From Poseidonibacter antarcticus (GTDB lineage Bacteria; Campylobacterota; Campylobacteria; Campylobacterales; Arcobacteraceae): DNA of 64,000 nt. The number at the start of each line of letters is the position of its first letter. Within the stretch, counting starts at the first letter, position 1. The position numbers were made by a program, and so were the translations under genes. The notes under the pieces were generated by a model that worked only from the letters and a program-made list of their open reading frames with translations, searched no databases and was not told the origin of the DNA. Positions 53,027 to 63,935 of the stretch are shown here, piece by piece. The DNA is taken from assembly GCF_003667345.1 (NCBI RefSeq), contig NZ_RCWF01000006.1, forward strand, positions 118,890-182,889, read 5' to 3'.

Positions 53027-54292
53027 CTATTCTGTAAACCTTTTTACATTTGCACCAATTTTTGTAAGCTTTCCTTCAAGGTCTTCGTATCCTCTATCAA
53101 GATGATAAATTCTATGAATATTTGTTTCACCTTTTGCAACAAGTGCTGCTAAAACTAAAGCAGATGAAGCTCTTAAATCAGTGGCCATTACATCAGTACC
53201 ACACAATGTTCCACTTTTCCCATTTATTGTTGCTGTATTTCCATTTAGATGAATATCAGCACCAAGTCTTAATAATTCACTAACATGCATAAATCTATTT
53301 TCAAATAATCTTTCATCAATAGTACTTGTACCATTTGCTTGTGTTGCTAATGCCATAAATTGTGCTTGCATATCAGTTGGGAAACCTGGATATTCTGTAG
53401 TGAAAATATTTACAGGTTTAATTTCATCTGTAGGAAGTATAGTTACACTTGTTTCATCTTGTAAAACTTTAAAATTCATTTCTTCAAGTTTTGACGTAAT
53501 TGCATCTAAGTGTAAAGGAATAACATTAGAAATTTTAACTTTTTGATTTGTAATAGCTGCTGCACACATATATGTACCTGCTTCAATTCTATCAGGAATT
53601 ACATCAAAATCTTTTATTTCTAAAAGTTCTTTATTTGTACCAGTTATTTTTAATGTAGAAGTACCAATACCTTCAATTTTAACTCCAGAGCTTGCAATTA
53701 CTTCACAAAGCTGAACAATTTCTGGTTCTTTTGCTGCATTGATAATTGTAGTTTCACCATTTGCTAAAGCTGCTGCCATAACAATATTTTCAGTTCCACC
53801 AACTGTTACTTTATCAAATACAATTTTTGCACCTTGCAATCCATTTGGTGCTGATGCTTCAATATATCCATGATTTATAATTATATTAGCACCCATTTGT
53901 TCTAATGCTTTTAAATGTAAATCTACAGGTCTTTGACCAATAGCACATCCACCTGGAAGTGAAACTTCACAATGTCCAAATCTTGCAAGAATTGGTCCTA
54001 AAACTAATATAGATGCTCTCATTGTTTTTACAATATCATATGTTGCAGTAGTTTTATCAAGTTTTATTGTTGATATATTTGCAGTGTGATCTTTTTTTGT
54101 AAAAGTTCCACCAAGTTTAGCAATAAGTTTTAAAAAAGTATTGATGTCAACTACATCGGGTAAGTTTCCCATTTTAATTTCATTTTTTGCTAAAATTGTA
54201 CATGCAATTAAAGGTAATGCCGCATTTTTAGCTCCAGAAATACAAACTTCACCAGAAAGTTTGTTTTCTCCAAGAATTTTTAAATATTTCAT
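53027..54292 (-). CDS. murA: UDP-N-acetylglucosamine 1-carboxyvinyltransferase MurA
   Basis: A 421-residue enzyme for the first committed step of peptidoglycan synthesis. The phosphoenolpyruvate-binding cysteine (fosfomycin target) is retained in [17 protein letters not shown]. Other signatures are the N-terminal [17 protein letters not shown] and [18 protein letters not shown]. Length is standard. Transcribed divergently from the EamA gene at 54430. Confidence 0.96.
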   Translation of the reverse strand: MKYLKILGENKLSGEVCISGAKNAALPLIACTILAKNEIKMGNLPDVVDINTFLKLIAKLGGTFTKKDHTANISTIKLDKTTATYDIVKTMRASILVLGPILARFGHCEVSLPGGCAIGQRPVDLHLKALEQMGANIIINHGYIEASAPNGLQGAKIVFDKVTVGGTENIVMAAALANGETTIINAAKEPEIVQLCEVIASSGVKIEGIGTSTLKITGTNKELLEIKDFDVIPDRIEAGTYMCAAAITNQKVKISNVIPLHLDAITSKLEEMNFKVLQDETSVTILPTDEIKPVNIFTTEYPGFPTDMQAQFMALATQANGTSTIDERLFENRFMHVSELLRLGADIHLNGNTATINGKSGTLCGTDVMATDLRASSALVLAALVAKGETNIHRIYHLDRGYEDLEGKLTKIGANVKRFTE

Positions 54293-54429
54293 TTTATTCC
54301 TACTATAAATATATTGTCGTTGTATATAAAGTATATATTTTAACCAAAGTATGCTTTAAAGAGTAAAATTAATAATCTTTTTTTAATATAGATACCAATA
54401 CAATTGCGATTTTAATTTAGGAATAATAA

Positions 54430-55314
54430 ATGGATAATCAAGTACTACAAGGTGCTAAATATATGTTATTTGCTTCTTTGTTATTTGCTTTTATGGGAGC
54501 TGTAGCAAAAGAATTAAGTGACTCAATGAGTTCAATCGAAGTTGTTTTTTTTAGAAATGTCTTTGGCGTTTTTTTAATTTTACTATCAATATATAGAAAA
54601 CCTTTATCACAAGTTGGTGGAAGACCATCTCTTTTAATTTTCAGAGGAATGGCTGGTTTTATTGCCTTACTATTTTTCTTCTATAATATTTCACAAATAC
54701 CTTTAGCAGAAGCTATGACTTTTTCAAAAACATCAACAATTTTTTCAGCTATTTTCGCATATTTATTTGTACAAGAAAAACTGGGAATTAGAGGATGGTT
54801 AGGTGTTTTTATAGGTTTTATTGGAATATTATTTATGACAGGTTTTGATGCGAATAATTTAGAAAAAACAGATTACTTAGGAATATTATGTGGTGTTGGT
54901 GCTGGATTAGCATATACATCTATTAGAGAGCTTCGAAAATTTTATGATTCAAGAGCTATTGTTTTATCATTTATGTTAATTGGAACAGTTGGACCTTTGA
55001 TACTTCTGATTATTGGTACTTTTTATACAAATCATAATCTAGACTATTTATTTGCCTCTTTTGTTGTACCAACAGGTAATGATTGGTATTACATTGTTGC
55101 TTTAGGTATAACTGCTACATTTGCGCAAATTTATATGACAAAAGCGTATTCTTGTGCAAAAGCAGGAATTATTGGAACAATATCATATTCAAATATTGCA
55201 TTTTCAATTATTTTAGGAATTATGTTAGGTGATAGTCTTCCTACAATATGGATTTCTTTTGGTATACTACTCATTGTTTTAAGTGGACTTTTAGTATCTA
55301 GTAAAAAGAGCTAA
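54430..55314 (+). CDS. EamA/DMT family transporter
   Basis: A 294-residue protein with ten membrane helices and two EamA repeats (SSIEVVFFRNVFGVFLILLS; ALGITATFAQIYMTKAYSCA). The pattern is close to RhaT/S-adenosylmethionine-uptake-like members. Substrate unknown. It begins a plus-strand run and is followed 12 bases later by the GltB-like gene. Confidence 0.88.
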   Translation: MDNQVLQGAKYMLFASLLFAFMGAVAKELSDSMSSIEVVFFRNVFGVFLILLSIYRKPLSQVGGRPSLLIFRGMAGFIALLFFFYNISQIPLAEAMTFSKTSTIFSAIFAYLFVQEKLGIRGWLGVFIGFIGILFMTGFDANNLEKTDYLGILCGVGAGLAYTSIRELRKFYDSRAIVLSFMLIGTVGPLILLIIGTFYTNHNLDYLFASFVVPTGNDWYYIVALGITATFAQIYMTKAYSCAKAGIIGTISYSNIAFSIILGIMLGDSLPTIWISFGILLIVLSGLLVSSKKS

Positions 55315-55326
55315 AAAAGGATTTAT

Positions 55327-57063
55327 ATGGAATTAGAACTTAGTACAGATTTTTGGATTTTATTTTGGATAATAATTTTTGCTTGGTATATACATGATAA
55401 ATATGTTCAAAGAGATCATCAATTATTAGTAAATTATCCAATTATAGGAAGATTAAGATATGTTTTTGAGGAAGCTAGAGAACCTTTTAGACAATATTTT
55501 GGTGATGAAAAATTCTATGAATCAAAAGATAAATTAGACTGGGTTTACAAAGCTGCAAATGATGTACCAAATTATGCATCTTTTTCTCCTGCTCAACCTT
55601 TACCAAAGCCAAAATTTATGATAAGACATGCAAATATTGTATTAAATGAAGATGAAGTAGATCAAGAGTTTGAAGTTATATTTGGGGCTAATAGAAAAAA
55701 CCCTTATATAAGTAAATCAATTATTGGAAGATCAGCTATGAGTGATGGATCTATCTCACCTGAAGGAACAAGAGCATTTGTAAGAGGTGCTAAAATGGGA
55801 GGTTTTGTTATTAACTCAGGTGAGGGTGGAGTAACATCTAACTTTTTTATTACTCATCAAAGTTATAAGCCTGAATATATGAAAATAGTTCATGGTAATA
55901 TTTTTTCTAGAGCAGCAAAAGATATTATGCATTTCCTTTTTAATGGAGCATTAGCAGCAGATGTATATAGAAGTCTAGTTTTTGGTAAAGATAAAGAAGC
56001 GGAAACTTATGTATTTGATCTTAAATCTCAACTATTCCATAGAATAAATTGGGATGCTCCTTTAGAAAATTTTCCAAAAGATGTACCAGAAGATATGCCA
56101 GATATAATTTTTCAGATAAGTTCTGGACTTTACGGTGCAAGGGATAAAGAAGGAAAATTTGATCCAGATAGATATCAAAAAACGATGAAGTTTTGTAGAA
56201 TGACTGAAATTAAAATGGCTCAAGGTGCAAAACAAACAGGTGGGAAATTAGCTGCACATAAAGTAACTCCAGCTATTGCGTATTATAGAAATGTAGAAGC
56301 TTATAAAGATGTATTCTCTCCAAATAGATTTCCTTATGCTAATACTTTAGAAGAATTATTTGATTTTATTGGAACATTACAAGAATTATCAGAAAAACCA
56401 GTTGGTGTAAAAATAGTAATTTCTGATATTGAAAATATTGAACCATACGCTGCTGAAATTAAGAGAAGAATAGATTTAGGTGATACTAGATATCCAGATT
56501 TCATCTCTTTAGATGGTGGTTCAGGAGGTAGTGCAACTGCTCCAATTGAAATGATGGAAAGAGTTGGATTAAATATAAGAGATTCAATTTATTTAGTAGA
56601 TAAAGTATTAAGAAAATATGGCATAAGAGAAGAAGTTAAAATTATAGCAAGTGGTAAAGTTTTAACACCTGATGATGTTATTATTAATATGGCAATTGGT
56701 GCTGATTTTATTCAAATTGCACGTGGATTTATGATGAGTGCTGGATGTATTAGAGCGAGATATTGTTCTGGTACAACGGGTCATGTTTGTCCTATTGGTT
56801 TGGCAACTCAAGATAAGAAAAAAAGAAAAAAATATTTCGTTTATAAACAAGCTAAAAAAGTTAGAAATTATCATAACAACTTATTAAAAAGTGTTAAGGG
56901 AATGCTTGCTATTATGGGATTAAAAAATATAAATGAATTAAATAAACATAAAATACTTTTCCTAGATAAAGATTCAAGAGTACATGATAATATTGATAGT
57001 GTATTCGCAAGAAGACTTGATATTGGAAAAGATTTGGAGGATGAATATCATGAACTTAGATAA
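55327..57063 (+). CDS. FMN-binding glutamate synthase family protein
   Basis: A 578-residue protein. One N-terminal membrane helix (FWILFWIIIFAWYIHDKY) anchors a GltB-like FMN domain. The domain shows GRSAMSDGSISPEGTRAFVR, INSGEGGVTSNFF, SLDGGSGGSATAP and, at the Fe-S site, ARYCSGTTGHVCPIGLA. The glutaminase and GXGXG domains of full glutamate synthase are absent. The electron donor and substrate are unknown. Its last 14 bases overlap the DUF6394 gene. Confidence 0.88.
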   Translation: MELELSTDFWILFWIIIFAWYIHDKYVQRDHQLLVNYPIIGRLRYVFEEAREPFRQYFGDEKFYESKDKLDWVYKAANDVPNYASFSPAQPLPKPKFMIRHANIVLNEDEVDQEFEVIFGANRKNPYISKSIIGRSAMSDGSISPEGTRAFVRGAKMGGFVINSGEGGVTSNFFITHQSYKPEYMKIVHGNIFSRAAKDIMHFLFNGALAADVYRSLVFGKDKEAETYVFDLKSQLFHRINWDAPLENFPKDVPEDMPDIIFQISSGLYGARDKEGKFDPDRYQKTMKFCRMTEIKMAQGAKQTGGKLAAHKVTPAIAYYRNVEAYKDVFSPNRFPYANTLEELFDFIGTLQELSEKPVGVKIVISDIENIEPYAAEIKRRIDLGDTRYPDFISLDGGSGGSATAPIEMMERVGLNIRDSIYLVDKVLRKYGIREEVKIIASGKVLTPDDVIINMAIGADFIQIARGFMMSAGCIRARYCSGTTGHVCPIGLATQDKKKRKKYFVYKQAKKVRNYHNNLLKSVKGMLAIMGLKNINELNKHKILFLDKDSRVHDNIDSVFARRLDIGKDLEDEYHELR

Positions 57064-57427
57064 GGTAATATCTGGATTTTTTATTATTTTAGCAATGACA
57101 GTTAACTTTGGTTTTTTTTATGGAGATATGCACTCTTTAGAAGATCATAGTAAATATGAACTTTTTGCAGCTATTATTGTTAATCTTATTGCAACAACAC
57201 TAAAACTTGGTGATAAAACACAAATGGGTTCAGTTTTATTAGCAACATCATTAGTTGCAGATATACAACTTTTTGCTGCTGCAATTATATGGACAGTAGC
57301 TACGTATGTTTATGTTATAGATGCTGAGGTTATAGGGGCGATTGTTTCATTATCAGGTGGTGCATTATTAGCAAATATTGTATCTGTTTTATTATATGTA
57401 GGAGATACACTTAAATCAAAACGATAA
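57050..57427 (+). CDS. DUF6394-like small membrane protein
   Basis: A 125-residue protein with about four hydrophobic segments (ISGFFIILAMTVNFGFFYGD; FAAIIVNLIATTLKLGD). The frame is open further up, but GGAGG at 57036-57040 fixes the ATG at 57050. It sits between the GltB-like and potassium-channel genes. The name is recalled from Campylobacterota annotations; function unknown, possibly linked to the channel. Confidence 0.7.
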   Translation: MNLDKVISGFFIILAMTVNFGFFYGDMHSLEDHSKYELFAAIIVNLIATTLKLGDKTQMGSVLLATSLVADIQLFAAAIIWTVATYVYVIDAEVIGAIVSLSGGALLANIVSVLLYVGDTLKSKR

Positions 57428-57441
57428 AATTAGGTAAAACA

Positions 57442-59133
57442 TTGGAAAACAGTTCATTATTTATAATATTACAAAGAATGCGTATACCTTTCCTAGTAAT
57501 TATTATAACATACACAATTTCAATCACAGGACTTATTTTAATAGAAGGTGTTAATCAAGATGGACAGCCTTATCACATGGGAATATTTGATGCCTTTTAT
57601 TTTATCACATATACAGCTACAACTATAGGATTTGGTGAAACACCATTTGAGTTTACGTATTCTCAAAGAATATGGGTTAGTTTTTCTATTTATATAACTG
57701 TCCTTGGATGGTTTTACGGAATTGGGACTTTGGTCTCTCTTCTTCAAGATAAACTTTTTTTGCAAGAGATAGAAAGAGCAAGATTTCGTAGACAAATAAA
57801 GAATTTAAAAGAAAAGTTTATAATTATCTTAGGTTATAATCAAATTACAAGTGAAATTATTAAAAAAGCACTTGAAGATGGTATTAGAACTGTTGTAATT
57901 GAAAAAAATAGAAATAAAATAAATCATTTAATGTTAGAGAATTTTACTCCTACAATACCTGTTTTATATTCAGAAAATTATAATCTTAAGGCCTTAGAAT
58001 TAGCTGGAATTAAAAAAAATCATTGTAAGGCAATAGTCTCTTTATTTGAAGATGATACTCTAAATTTAAAAATTGCATTAATTTCAAAATTATTAAATAA
58101 ATATGTAAAAATAGCTGCTAAATCAACTACAATTAATCATACAGAAAATTTAAAAGATTTAAATGTTGAAATAATTGCAAATCCTTTTTCTATTATTTCT
58201 TCTGAAATTAATATGGCTTTAAGTGCTCCAAACTTATTTAAATTAGAAAAATGGCTTTATAAAATAGATGATTTAAATGCAACTCTTCCAACTTTCCCAA
58301 AGGGAAAATATATAATTTGTGGTTATGGAAGAATGGGAAAGAAAATTTATCAGAAATTAAGATCAAATAATATTGAAGCTGAACTAGTTGAAATTAATAA
58401 AAATTCAATTGGTGATTTATCCGAAGAAGAAATGTCTCATCTTACATTTGCAAATGCTGATGACAAAGAAATGCTTTTAGATATTGGGATTAAAGAATCT
58501 GTAGCCATAATAGCTGCAACAAATGATGATACCACAAATCTTTCAGTATTAGCAACTGCAAAGAAATTAAATCCCAAAATAATGACAATTATAAGAGAAA
58601 ATGAAATGGAAGATTACTCCATTTTTGAAAATGCAAATATTGATCATATTTTTGTACCTTCTAAAATATTAATTAATAAAACTGCAAATGCATTAATAAA
58701 TCCTCTTGCTGATAAATTTTTAAGAATAATTATAAAAAAGGATGAACAATGGGCTTCAAAACTTGTAAGAAGATTAGTTGAAGAGACAAACCATAATCCA
58801 AATATTTTTGAAATAGAAATAAATGAAAAAGAAACACCTCAAATATTTAATCATTTAGAAGAAGGAAATAGTTTACAATTAGATGTTATTGCAACATCTT
58901 TACATAATAAAGAACAGAGAAATAATGTGGTACCATTACTCTTAGAAAGGGAAGGGAATCCACTTTTACTTCCACTTTATGAACATAATTTAGAAATAGG
59001 TGATAAGCTTTTATTAGCATGTGATAATCATGCTAAAAATGATATAGAATATATTTGTCAAAATATAAATGAATTTCATTATGCATTGACAGGTGAAGAA
59101 AAACGAATAATTTTTAAAGGAAAAAACAAATGA
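57442..59133 (+). CDS. Potassium channel with two TrkA-N (RCK) domains
   Basis: A 563-residue protein. The N-terminal two-helix pore has the selectivity filter TATTIGFGE at about residue 52. Two RCK Rossmann domains follow ([20 protein letters not shown] and [20 protein letters not shown]), with a TrkA-C-like end. The start is TTG at 57442; the next ATG lies 12 codons later. The filter GFGE departs from GYGD, so ion selectivity may be altered. It overlaps kdsA by 4 bases (ATGA). Confidence 0.9.
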   Translation: MENSSLFIILQRMRIPFLVIIITYTISITGLILIEGVNQDGQPYHMGIFDAFYFITYTATTIGFGETPFEFTYSQRIWVSFSIYITVLGWFYGIGTLVSLLQDKLFLQEIERARFRRQIKNLKEKFIIILGYNQITSEIIKKALEDGIRTVVIEKNRNKINHLMLENFTPTIPVLYSENYNLKALELAGIKKNHCKAIVSLFEDDTLNLKIALISKLLNKYVKIAAKSTTINHTENLKDLNVEIIANPFSIISSEINMALSAPNLFKLEKWLYKIDDLNATLPTFPKGKYIICGYGRMGKKIYQKLRSNNIEAELVEINKNSIGDLSEEEMSHLTFANADDKEMLLDIGIKESVAIIAATNDDTTNLSVLATAKKLNPKIMTIIRENEMEDYSIFENANIDHIFVPSKILINKTANALINPLADKFLRIIIKKDEQWASKLVRRLVEETNHNPNIFEIEINEKETPQIFNHLEEGNSLQLDVIATSLHNKEQRNNVVPLLLEREGNPLLLPLYEHNLEIGDKLLLACDNHAKNDIEYICQNINEFHYALTGEEKRIIFKGKNK

Positions 59134-59930
59134 AAATTTTAACAGGACCATGTGTTTTAGAAGATAGAGATACTGTAATGAGAATTGCAGAAAAATTAAT
59201 ACCATTAAGTGAAAATAAAAGAGTTGAATTTTATTTTAAAGCCTCATTTGATAAAGCAAATAGAACAAGTTTAGATTCATATAGAGGACCTGGATTAGAA
59301 GAGGGCTTAAAACTTTTCCAAGAAATAAAAGAACAATTTGGATACAAATTAGTAACAGATATTCACGAATCAACTCAAGCTGCACCAGCAGGTGAAGTAT
59401 TAGATATTTTACAAATACCAGCATTTTTATGTAGACAAACTGATTTATTAGTTGCAGCTGCAAAGACAAATTGTATTATTAATATAAAAAAAGGTCAATT
59501 CTTAGCCGCAGGAAGTATGAAACATCCAGTTGACAAAGTGTTAAGAACTAGAGGAATTGATGAAGTTAATTATGAAAATTCTGATAAAAATGGTGTGTGG
59601 CTTTGTGAAAGAGGAAATGTCTTTGGATATGGTTCTTTAATAGTTGATATGAAAAATCTTATTGCTATGAGAGAGTTTGCACCAGTTATTTTTGACGCAA
59701 CACACTCAGCACAAGTTCCAAGTACTGGAGGAACAACAGGTGGAAACTCTGCTATTGTTCCTTCTTTAGCAAAAGCAGCAGCAGCTGTTGGTGTTGATGG
59801 TTTCTTTTTTGAAACACATACAAACCCTGATATTGCTTTAAGTGATGGACCTAATATGGTTCAAGTAGATAAATTATATAAAGTTATTGATGATTTATTT
59901 GCTATTCAAGACGTTTTAAACTACAAATAA
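59130..59930 (+). CDS. kdsA: 3-deoxy-8-phosphooctulonate synthase KdsA
   Basis: A 266-residue enzyme that makes Kdo-8-phosphate for lipopolysaccharide. Signatures: [39 protein letters not shown], and the late [19 protein letters not shown]. The cysteine of GPCVLE suggests the metal-dependent KdsA subtype. It is translationally coupled to the channel gene and followed by a hairpin terminator. Confidence 0.95.
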   Translation: MKILTGPCVLEDRDTVMRIAEKLIPLSENKRVEFYFKASFDKANRTSLDSYRGPGLEEGLKLFQEIKEQFGYKLVTDIHESTQAAPAGEVLDILQIPAFLCRQTDLLVAAAKTNCIINIKKGQFLAAGSMKHPVDKVLRTRGIDEVNYENSDKNGVWLCERGNVFGYGSLIVDMKNLIAMREFAPVIFDATHSAQVPSTGGTTGGNSAIVPSLAKAAAAVGVDGFFFETHTNPDIALSDGPNMVQVDKLYKVIDDLFAIQDVLNYK

Positions 59931-59933
59931 ATA

Positions 59934-59955
59934 AAAGGGTGCTTTTACCCTTTTA
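59934..59955 (+). terminator. Intrinsic terminator after kdsA
   Basis: AAAAGGGT / ACCCTTTT with a 6-base loop, 3 bases after the kdsA stop. The T residues form the end of the stem. Confidence 0.65.
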
Positions 59956-60071
59956 TAAACTATTAAAAACTCCATTTCCTTTAAACTAATCAAATTTTAG
60001 ATATAATCGCAAAAAATAAATAAATATAATTGGGTAATTTTTTAAAATTACTAATTTTTTTGGAGAAACAA

Positions 60072-60542
60072 ATGAATATTATTGAAGGTAACTTAAGATT
60101 AACAGGTAATGAAAAAATTGCAGTAATCAATGGTAGATTTAATCACATTATAACTGATAGATTAGTTGAAGGCGCACAAGATGCATTTAAAAGACATGGT
60201 GGGAATGAAGATAATTTAGATTTAATTTTAGTACCAGGTGCTTTTGAAATTCCTTTTGCTCTAGAAAAAGCATTAGCAAGTGGTAAATATGATGCAGTTT
60301 GTTGTGTTGGTGCTGTTATTCGTGGTGCAACTCCTCATTTTGATTACATTTCAGCAGAAGCTACAAAAGGTATTGCAACAGTTGCTTTAAAATACGGGAA
60401 ACCTGTATCAAATGGTGTTTTAACAACAAATACAATTGAGCAATCAATTGAAAGAGCTGGTTCAAAAGTTGGAAACAAAGGTGCAGAAGCTATGGTTACA
60501 ATTATTGAAATGTTAGACTTATATAAAGCGATGGATAAATAA
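60072..60542 (+). CDS. ribH: 6,7-dimethyl-8-ribityllumazine synthase RibH
   Basis: A 156-residue riboflavin pathway enzyme. Signatures: [50 protein letters not shown] and [15 protein letters not shown]. The frame extends 14 codons upstream, but ATG 60072 with TTTGGAGA 6 bases before it is the proper start. It is followed at once by nusB, an arrangement common in bacteria. Confidence 0.95.
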   Translation: MNIIEGNLRLTGNEKIAVINGRFNHIITDRLVEGAQDAFKRHGGNEDNLDLILVPGAFEIPFALEKALASGKYDAVCCVGAVIRGATPHFDYISAEATKGIATVALKYGKPVSNGVLTTNTIEQSIERAGSKVGNKGAEAMVTIIEMLDLYKAMDK

Positions 60543-60543
60543 A

Positions 60544-60939
60544 TTGGCAACTAGAACACAAGCAAGAGAATCAGTAATCGGTCTTTTATACGCATATGAT
60601 TTAGGTAATGAAGGTATTGTAAAATATGTTGACGATATTTTAGAAGATAAGAAAATTAGAAATAAACAAAAAGAGTTTGCATTAAATCTTTTTAATGGTG
60701 TTATTGATAATATTGAAGAAATTGATAAAGAGATTGTTTCTCACTTAAATCAAGGAACTCTAGCTGATATAGGTTCAGTTGAAAAATCAATTTTAAGACT
60801 TGCAATTTATGAAATTAAATATGAAGATCTTGAAAAAGCAATTATTATCAATGAAGCAATAGAATTATCTAAAAGATTAGCAAGTGATGGAGCTCCTAAG
60901 TTTATGAATGGACTTCTTGACAAAGTTTCAAAGGCTTAA
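60544..60939 (+). CDS. nusB: Transcription antitermination factor NusB
   Basis: A 131-residue all-helical RNA-binding protein of the rRNA antitermination complex. It shows TRTQARESVIGLLYAYDLGN at the start and SVEKSILRLAIYEIKYE followed by IINEAIELSKRLASDGAPKF. The start codon is TTG, directly after the ribH stop. It precedes pyrF by 3 bases. Confidence 0.93.
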   Translation: MATRTQARESVIGLLYAYDLGNEGIVKYVDDILEDKKIRNKQKEFALNLFNGVIDNIEEIDKEIVSHLNQGTLADIGSVEKSILRLAIYEIKYEDLEKAIIINEAIELSKRLASDGAPKFMNGLLDKVSKA

Positions 60940-60942
60940 AAA

Positions 60943-61641
60943 ATGAGTAATGCAATGAAACTTTGCGTATCTTTAGATTTACCAAGTGCAAAAGAAAATC
61001 TTGCACTAGTAGAACAAATCAAAGATTTTGATGTTTGGTTAAAAGTAGGGTTTAGATCATATATAAGAGATGGAAAAAAGTTTTTAGAAGATATAAAAGC
61101 AATAAATCCAAAATTTAAAATATTTTTAGATCTAAAACTTTATGATATTCCAAATACAATGGCTGATGCAGCCCAAGAGATTGCAAACTTTGGTCTTGTT
61201 GATATGTGTAATGTCCATGCAAGTGCAGGAAAACGTGCAATGAGTGAAGTTATGAATAGAATTAAAGATATTCCAAATAAACCTCTTGTAATCGCTGTTA
61301 CAGCCTTAACATCTTTTGATAATGATGAATTTAAAGCAGTATATAACGAAGATATAAATACAAAAGCAACTAAACTTGCAATTGATACTTTTGAATCAGG
61401 AGTTGATGGTGTAGTTTGTTCTGCTTACGAAAGCTTAGATATTAAAAATAATACTTCAAAGCAGTTTATTACTCTTTGTCCTGGTATAAGACCTTTTGGT
61501 GAGGATTCAGGTGATCAAAAAAGAGTAGCCAATCTTCCTTTTGCAAAAGAAAATTTAGTTGATTTTATAGTAGTAGGTCGTCCTATTTATAAATCTTCTA
61601 ATCCAAAAGAAGTAGTAGAAAAAATATTAGCTAATATTTAA
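60943..61641 (+). CDS. pyrF: Orotidine 5'-phosphate decarboxylase PyrF
   Basis: A 232-residue enzyme of pyrimidine synthesis. The catalytic DxKxxD motif is [17 protein letters not shown]. The phosphate-binding C-terminal loop is [16 protein letters not shown]. Third gene of the ribH-nusB-pyrF unit. Confidence 0.95.
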   Translation: MSNAMKLCVSLDLPSAKENLALVEQIKDFDVWLKVGFRSYIRDGKKFLEDIKAINPKFKIFLDLKLYDIPNTMADAAQEIANFGLVDMCNVHASAGKRAMSEVMNRIKDIPNKPLVIAVTALTSFDNDEFKAVYNEDINTKATKLAIDTFESGVDGVVCSAYESLDIKNNTSKQFITLCPGIRPFGEDSGDQKRVANLPFAKENLVDFIVVGRPIYKSSNPKEVVEKILANI

Positions 61642-61654
61642 AGAAATAAGAAAC

Positions 61655-63127
61655 CTAAGCTTTTATAGTTTGGTTTCTACCTTTTTCTTTTGCTTCATAA
61701 AGTAAAAGATCTGATCTATTTATAAAATCATCAATTGACTCATTTTTTATATATTCAGTACATCCAATACTTACAGTTATTTGAAAATCTATTTCTTTAA
61801 TTTTTAAATTTCCAATTTCTTTTCTAATTCTTTCAGCAAGTATATATGCATCATCTATATTAGTATTGTATAGCAGAATTAAAAATTCTTCTCCTCCATA
61901 TCTTGAGACAAGATCAGATTCTCTAACATTTTTACTTAGAACATTTGAGATTTGTTGTATTGCAATATCTCCTACTTGATGACCATATGTATCATTAACT
62001 CTTTTAAAGAAGTCAATATCAACTAATAGTAATGCTGTAGATTGATTATATCTATTTGCTATACTTAATTGTCTACTCATTTCTTTCATCATTGCACGTC
62101 TATTTAAAAGAGATGTTAAAAAATCTCTATTAGCTATTTCTTTGATTTTTTTTATTAACATTATTGTATGTGCTAATACACACACAATAATTAAACTAAA
62201 TAATAAAAGCATTATCACAGGAAAAGTATTAGATAAAATGGTAATTATTACATCTTTTTTATTTTCAATATAGAGCAACTTTAAATTATCATCAAATAGA
62301 TTTATAGAAAAAGTTTCCTTATTTCTTTTAAGTTTTTCATTTAATTTAAATATTTGATTACTTGCAATTATAGAATTATCTTTTTTAATTAAATATACCT
62401 TCCCTGGTAAATCAATTTTATTAAGCATTTTATTTAATATGTTAAGAGAAATATCAATTGATAAAACACCTTTAAATACATTGTCATAAAATATAGGTAA
62501 AGATAATGTTGTTAGATAACCTTTACCTGCTGCATCATTATATATTTTTGTTAATATTAACTTTTTTTTTGGATTATTTTTTGGAATTGCTTCTGTCCAA
62601 AACTCTTTTGTATAAAGATATTTTAAAAATTTCTTATCCCATACATTATTTGATGAAGCTATATATATAAAGTTTTTTACTGATGAATAATAAACCCATG
62701 GAATGCCATGTTTAGAGTTTAGAATAGTTCTAAATAATGGATTAAGATATAAAACTGAATTCAATTCTTGAATAGTATCTAAATCTATTTCATCAATAGA
62801 ACCAATACCATTTAGTGTAAATTTTATGCTTTTATCATTACATACTATGTTATATATACCTATATCCTTCTTGTTTTTTATATTATTGAATAAAGGATGA
62901 ATAAGATCTTGAATATTTAAATTACTTTCTAATGTATTTTTTAAAGATAAAATAAATGCTTTATTTATATAAAAGTATTCGTTTATATATTCAGATTGAG
63001 TCTTGATTTTATTTAATGTACTTGAACGAAGGCTAGCTTCCTCTTTTTGATAAATATATGTTAATCCTATAAAGAATATTATTAATAATAAGAGAAAAAT
63101 ATTATAAAGTTTGAATATGTTTTTCAT
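61655..63127 (-). CDS. Membrane diguanylate cyclase with periplasmic Cache-type sensor
   Basis: A 490-residue protein. An N-terminal membrane helix (IFLLLLIIFFIGLTYIY) is followed by a periplasmic double-Cache-like domain (about 30-290) and a second helix (FPVIMLLLFSLIIVCVLAH). The C-terminal GGDEF domain has DFLTSLLNRRAMM, LLVDIDFFKRVNDTYGHQVG and the active site RYGGEEFLILL (GGEEF form). A product-inhibition RxxD is present as RESD. It makes cyclic di-GMP in response to an external ligand. Convergent with pyrF. Confidence 0.92.
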   Translation of the reverse strand: MKNIFKLYNIFLLLLIIFFIGLTYIYQKEEASLRSSTLNKIKTQSEYINEYFYINKAFILSLKNTLESNLNIQDLIHPLFNNIKNKKDIGIYNIVCNDKSIKFTLNGIGSIDEIDLDTIQELNSVLYLNPLFRTILNSKHGIPWVYYSSVKNFIYIASSNNVWDKKFLKYLYTKEFWTEAIPKNNPKKKLILTKIYNDAAGKGYLTTLSLPIFYDNVFKGVLSIDISLNILNKMLNKIDLPGKVYLIKKDNSIIASNQIFKLNEKLKRNKETFSINLFDDNLKLLYIENKKDVIITILSNTFPVIMLLLFSLIIVCVLAHTIMLIKKIKEIANRDFLTSLLNRRAMMKEMSRQLSIANRYNQSTALLLVDIDFFKRVNDTYGHQVGDIAIQQISNVLSKNVRESDLVSRYGGEEFLILLYNTNIDDAYILAERIRKEIGNLKIKEIDFQITVSIGCTEYIKNESIDDFINRSDLLLYEAKEKGRNQTIKA

Positions 63128-63299
63128 AAGTAACCCTTTGTTTCTATAGTCTCATTATACTATGATTATGATTTAAAAATTGACTAAAATAAATTTTCTT
63201 AAAAATTTTTATAAAGAAGGAATAATTTTAAGTATAATTTAAGTGATATACTATTATAATTCCCATCCAAATTTCGTGGTAAACGAAACTTGAAAAGAA

Positions 63300-63390
63300 G
63301 GACAGTTGGGTGAGCTGGCTGAAACCACATCCCTGCTAAGGATGCGTACTGGCAACGGTACCGAGAGTTCGAATCTCTCACTGTCCGCCA
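63300..63390 (+). tRNA. tRNA-Ser (GCU)
   Basis: A class II tRNA of 91 bases including the encoded CCA. The acceptor arms GGACAGT / ACTGTCC pair perfectly, the anticodon GCT lies in CCCTGCTAAGGATG, and a long variable arm is present. First of a seven-tRNA cluster. Confidence 0.95.
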
Positions 63391-63405
63391 CTTTAGATTT
63401 AACCA

Positions 63406-63482
63406 GGGTTATTAGCTCAGCTGGTTAGAGCACTCGGCTCATAACCGAGTGGTCGGAGGTTCGAGTCCTCCATAACCCACCA
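63406..63482 (+). tRNA. tRNA with CAU anticodon, probably Ile2
   Basis: A 77-base tRNA with acceptor GGGTTAT / ATAACCC, an anticodon loop CTCATAA and encoded CCA. One of three CAU tRNAs here. The fMet is identified by its end mismatch, and the copy at 63812 looks like elongator Met, which leaves this one as the lysidine-modified Ile2 or a Met. The choice is not certain. Confidence 0.85.
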
Positions 63483-63495
63483 TTGTATAGTGTAT

Positions 63496-63572
<77 letters not shown>

Positions 63573-63629
63573 TTATCTAAATAGAAGTAGTAATACTATT
63601 TAGACTCATTTTATATTACTAATTAGTGT

Positions 63630-63706
<77 letters not shown>

Positions 63707-63721
63707 CTTTATTTTAATTAT

Positions 63722-63798
63722 CGCGGAATAGAGCAGCACGGTAGCTCGACGGGCTCATAACCCGTAGGTCGCTGGTTCAAATCCAGCTTCCGCAACCA
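63722..63798 (+). tRNA. Initiator tRNA-fMet (CAU)
   Basis: The acceptor starts CGCGGAA and ends TTCCGCAACCA, giving the unpaired C1-A72 that marks the initiator. The anticodon stem has three G-C pairs (GGG / CCC) below CTCATAA, the second initiator mark. Confidence 0.96.
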
Positions 63799-63811
63799 AT
63801 TAGCCATATAC

Positions 63812-63888
63812 GTCAAGGTAGCTCAGCTGGCTAGAGCGCTGGTCTCATAAGCCGGAGGTCGAGAGTTCAAGTCTCTCTCTTGACACCA
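63812..63888 (+). tRNA. tRNA-Met (CAU), elongator
   Basis: Acceptor GTCAAGG / TCTTGAC (one G-U), anticodon loop CTCATAA, encoded CCA, 77 bases. It lacks the initiator marks, so elongator Met is the likely identity. Ile2 cannot be fully ruled out. Confidence 0.88.
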
Positions 63889-63935
63889 TTAAAAAGTATA
63901 CGATTGGTATAGCTTTTTAGAAATATTTTATTGTT

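Noticed and set aside
63199..63381. A 60-residue minus-strand open frame over the tRNA leader and tRNA-Ser
   Set aside because: It lies across a clear tRNA gene and has no family resemblance; the frame is accidental.
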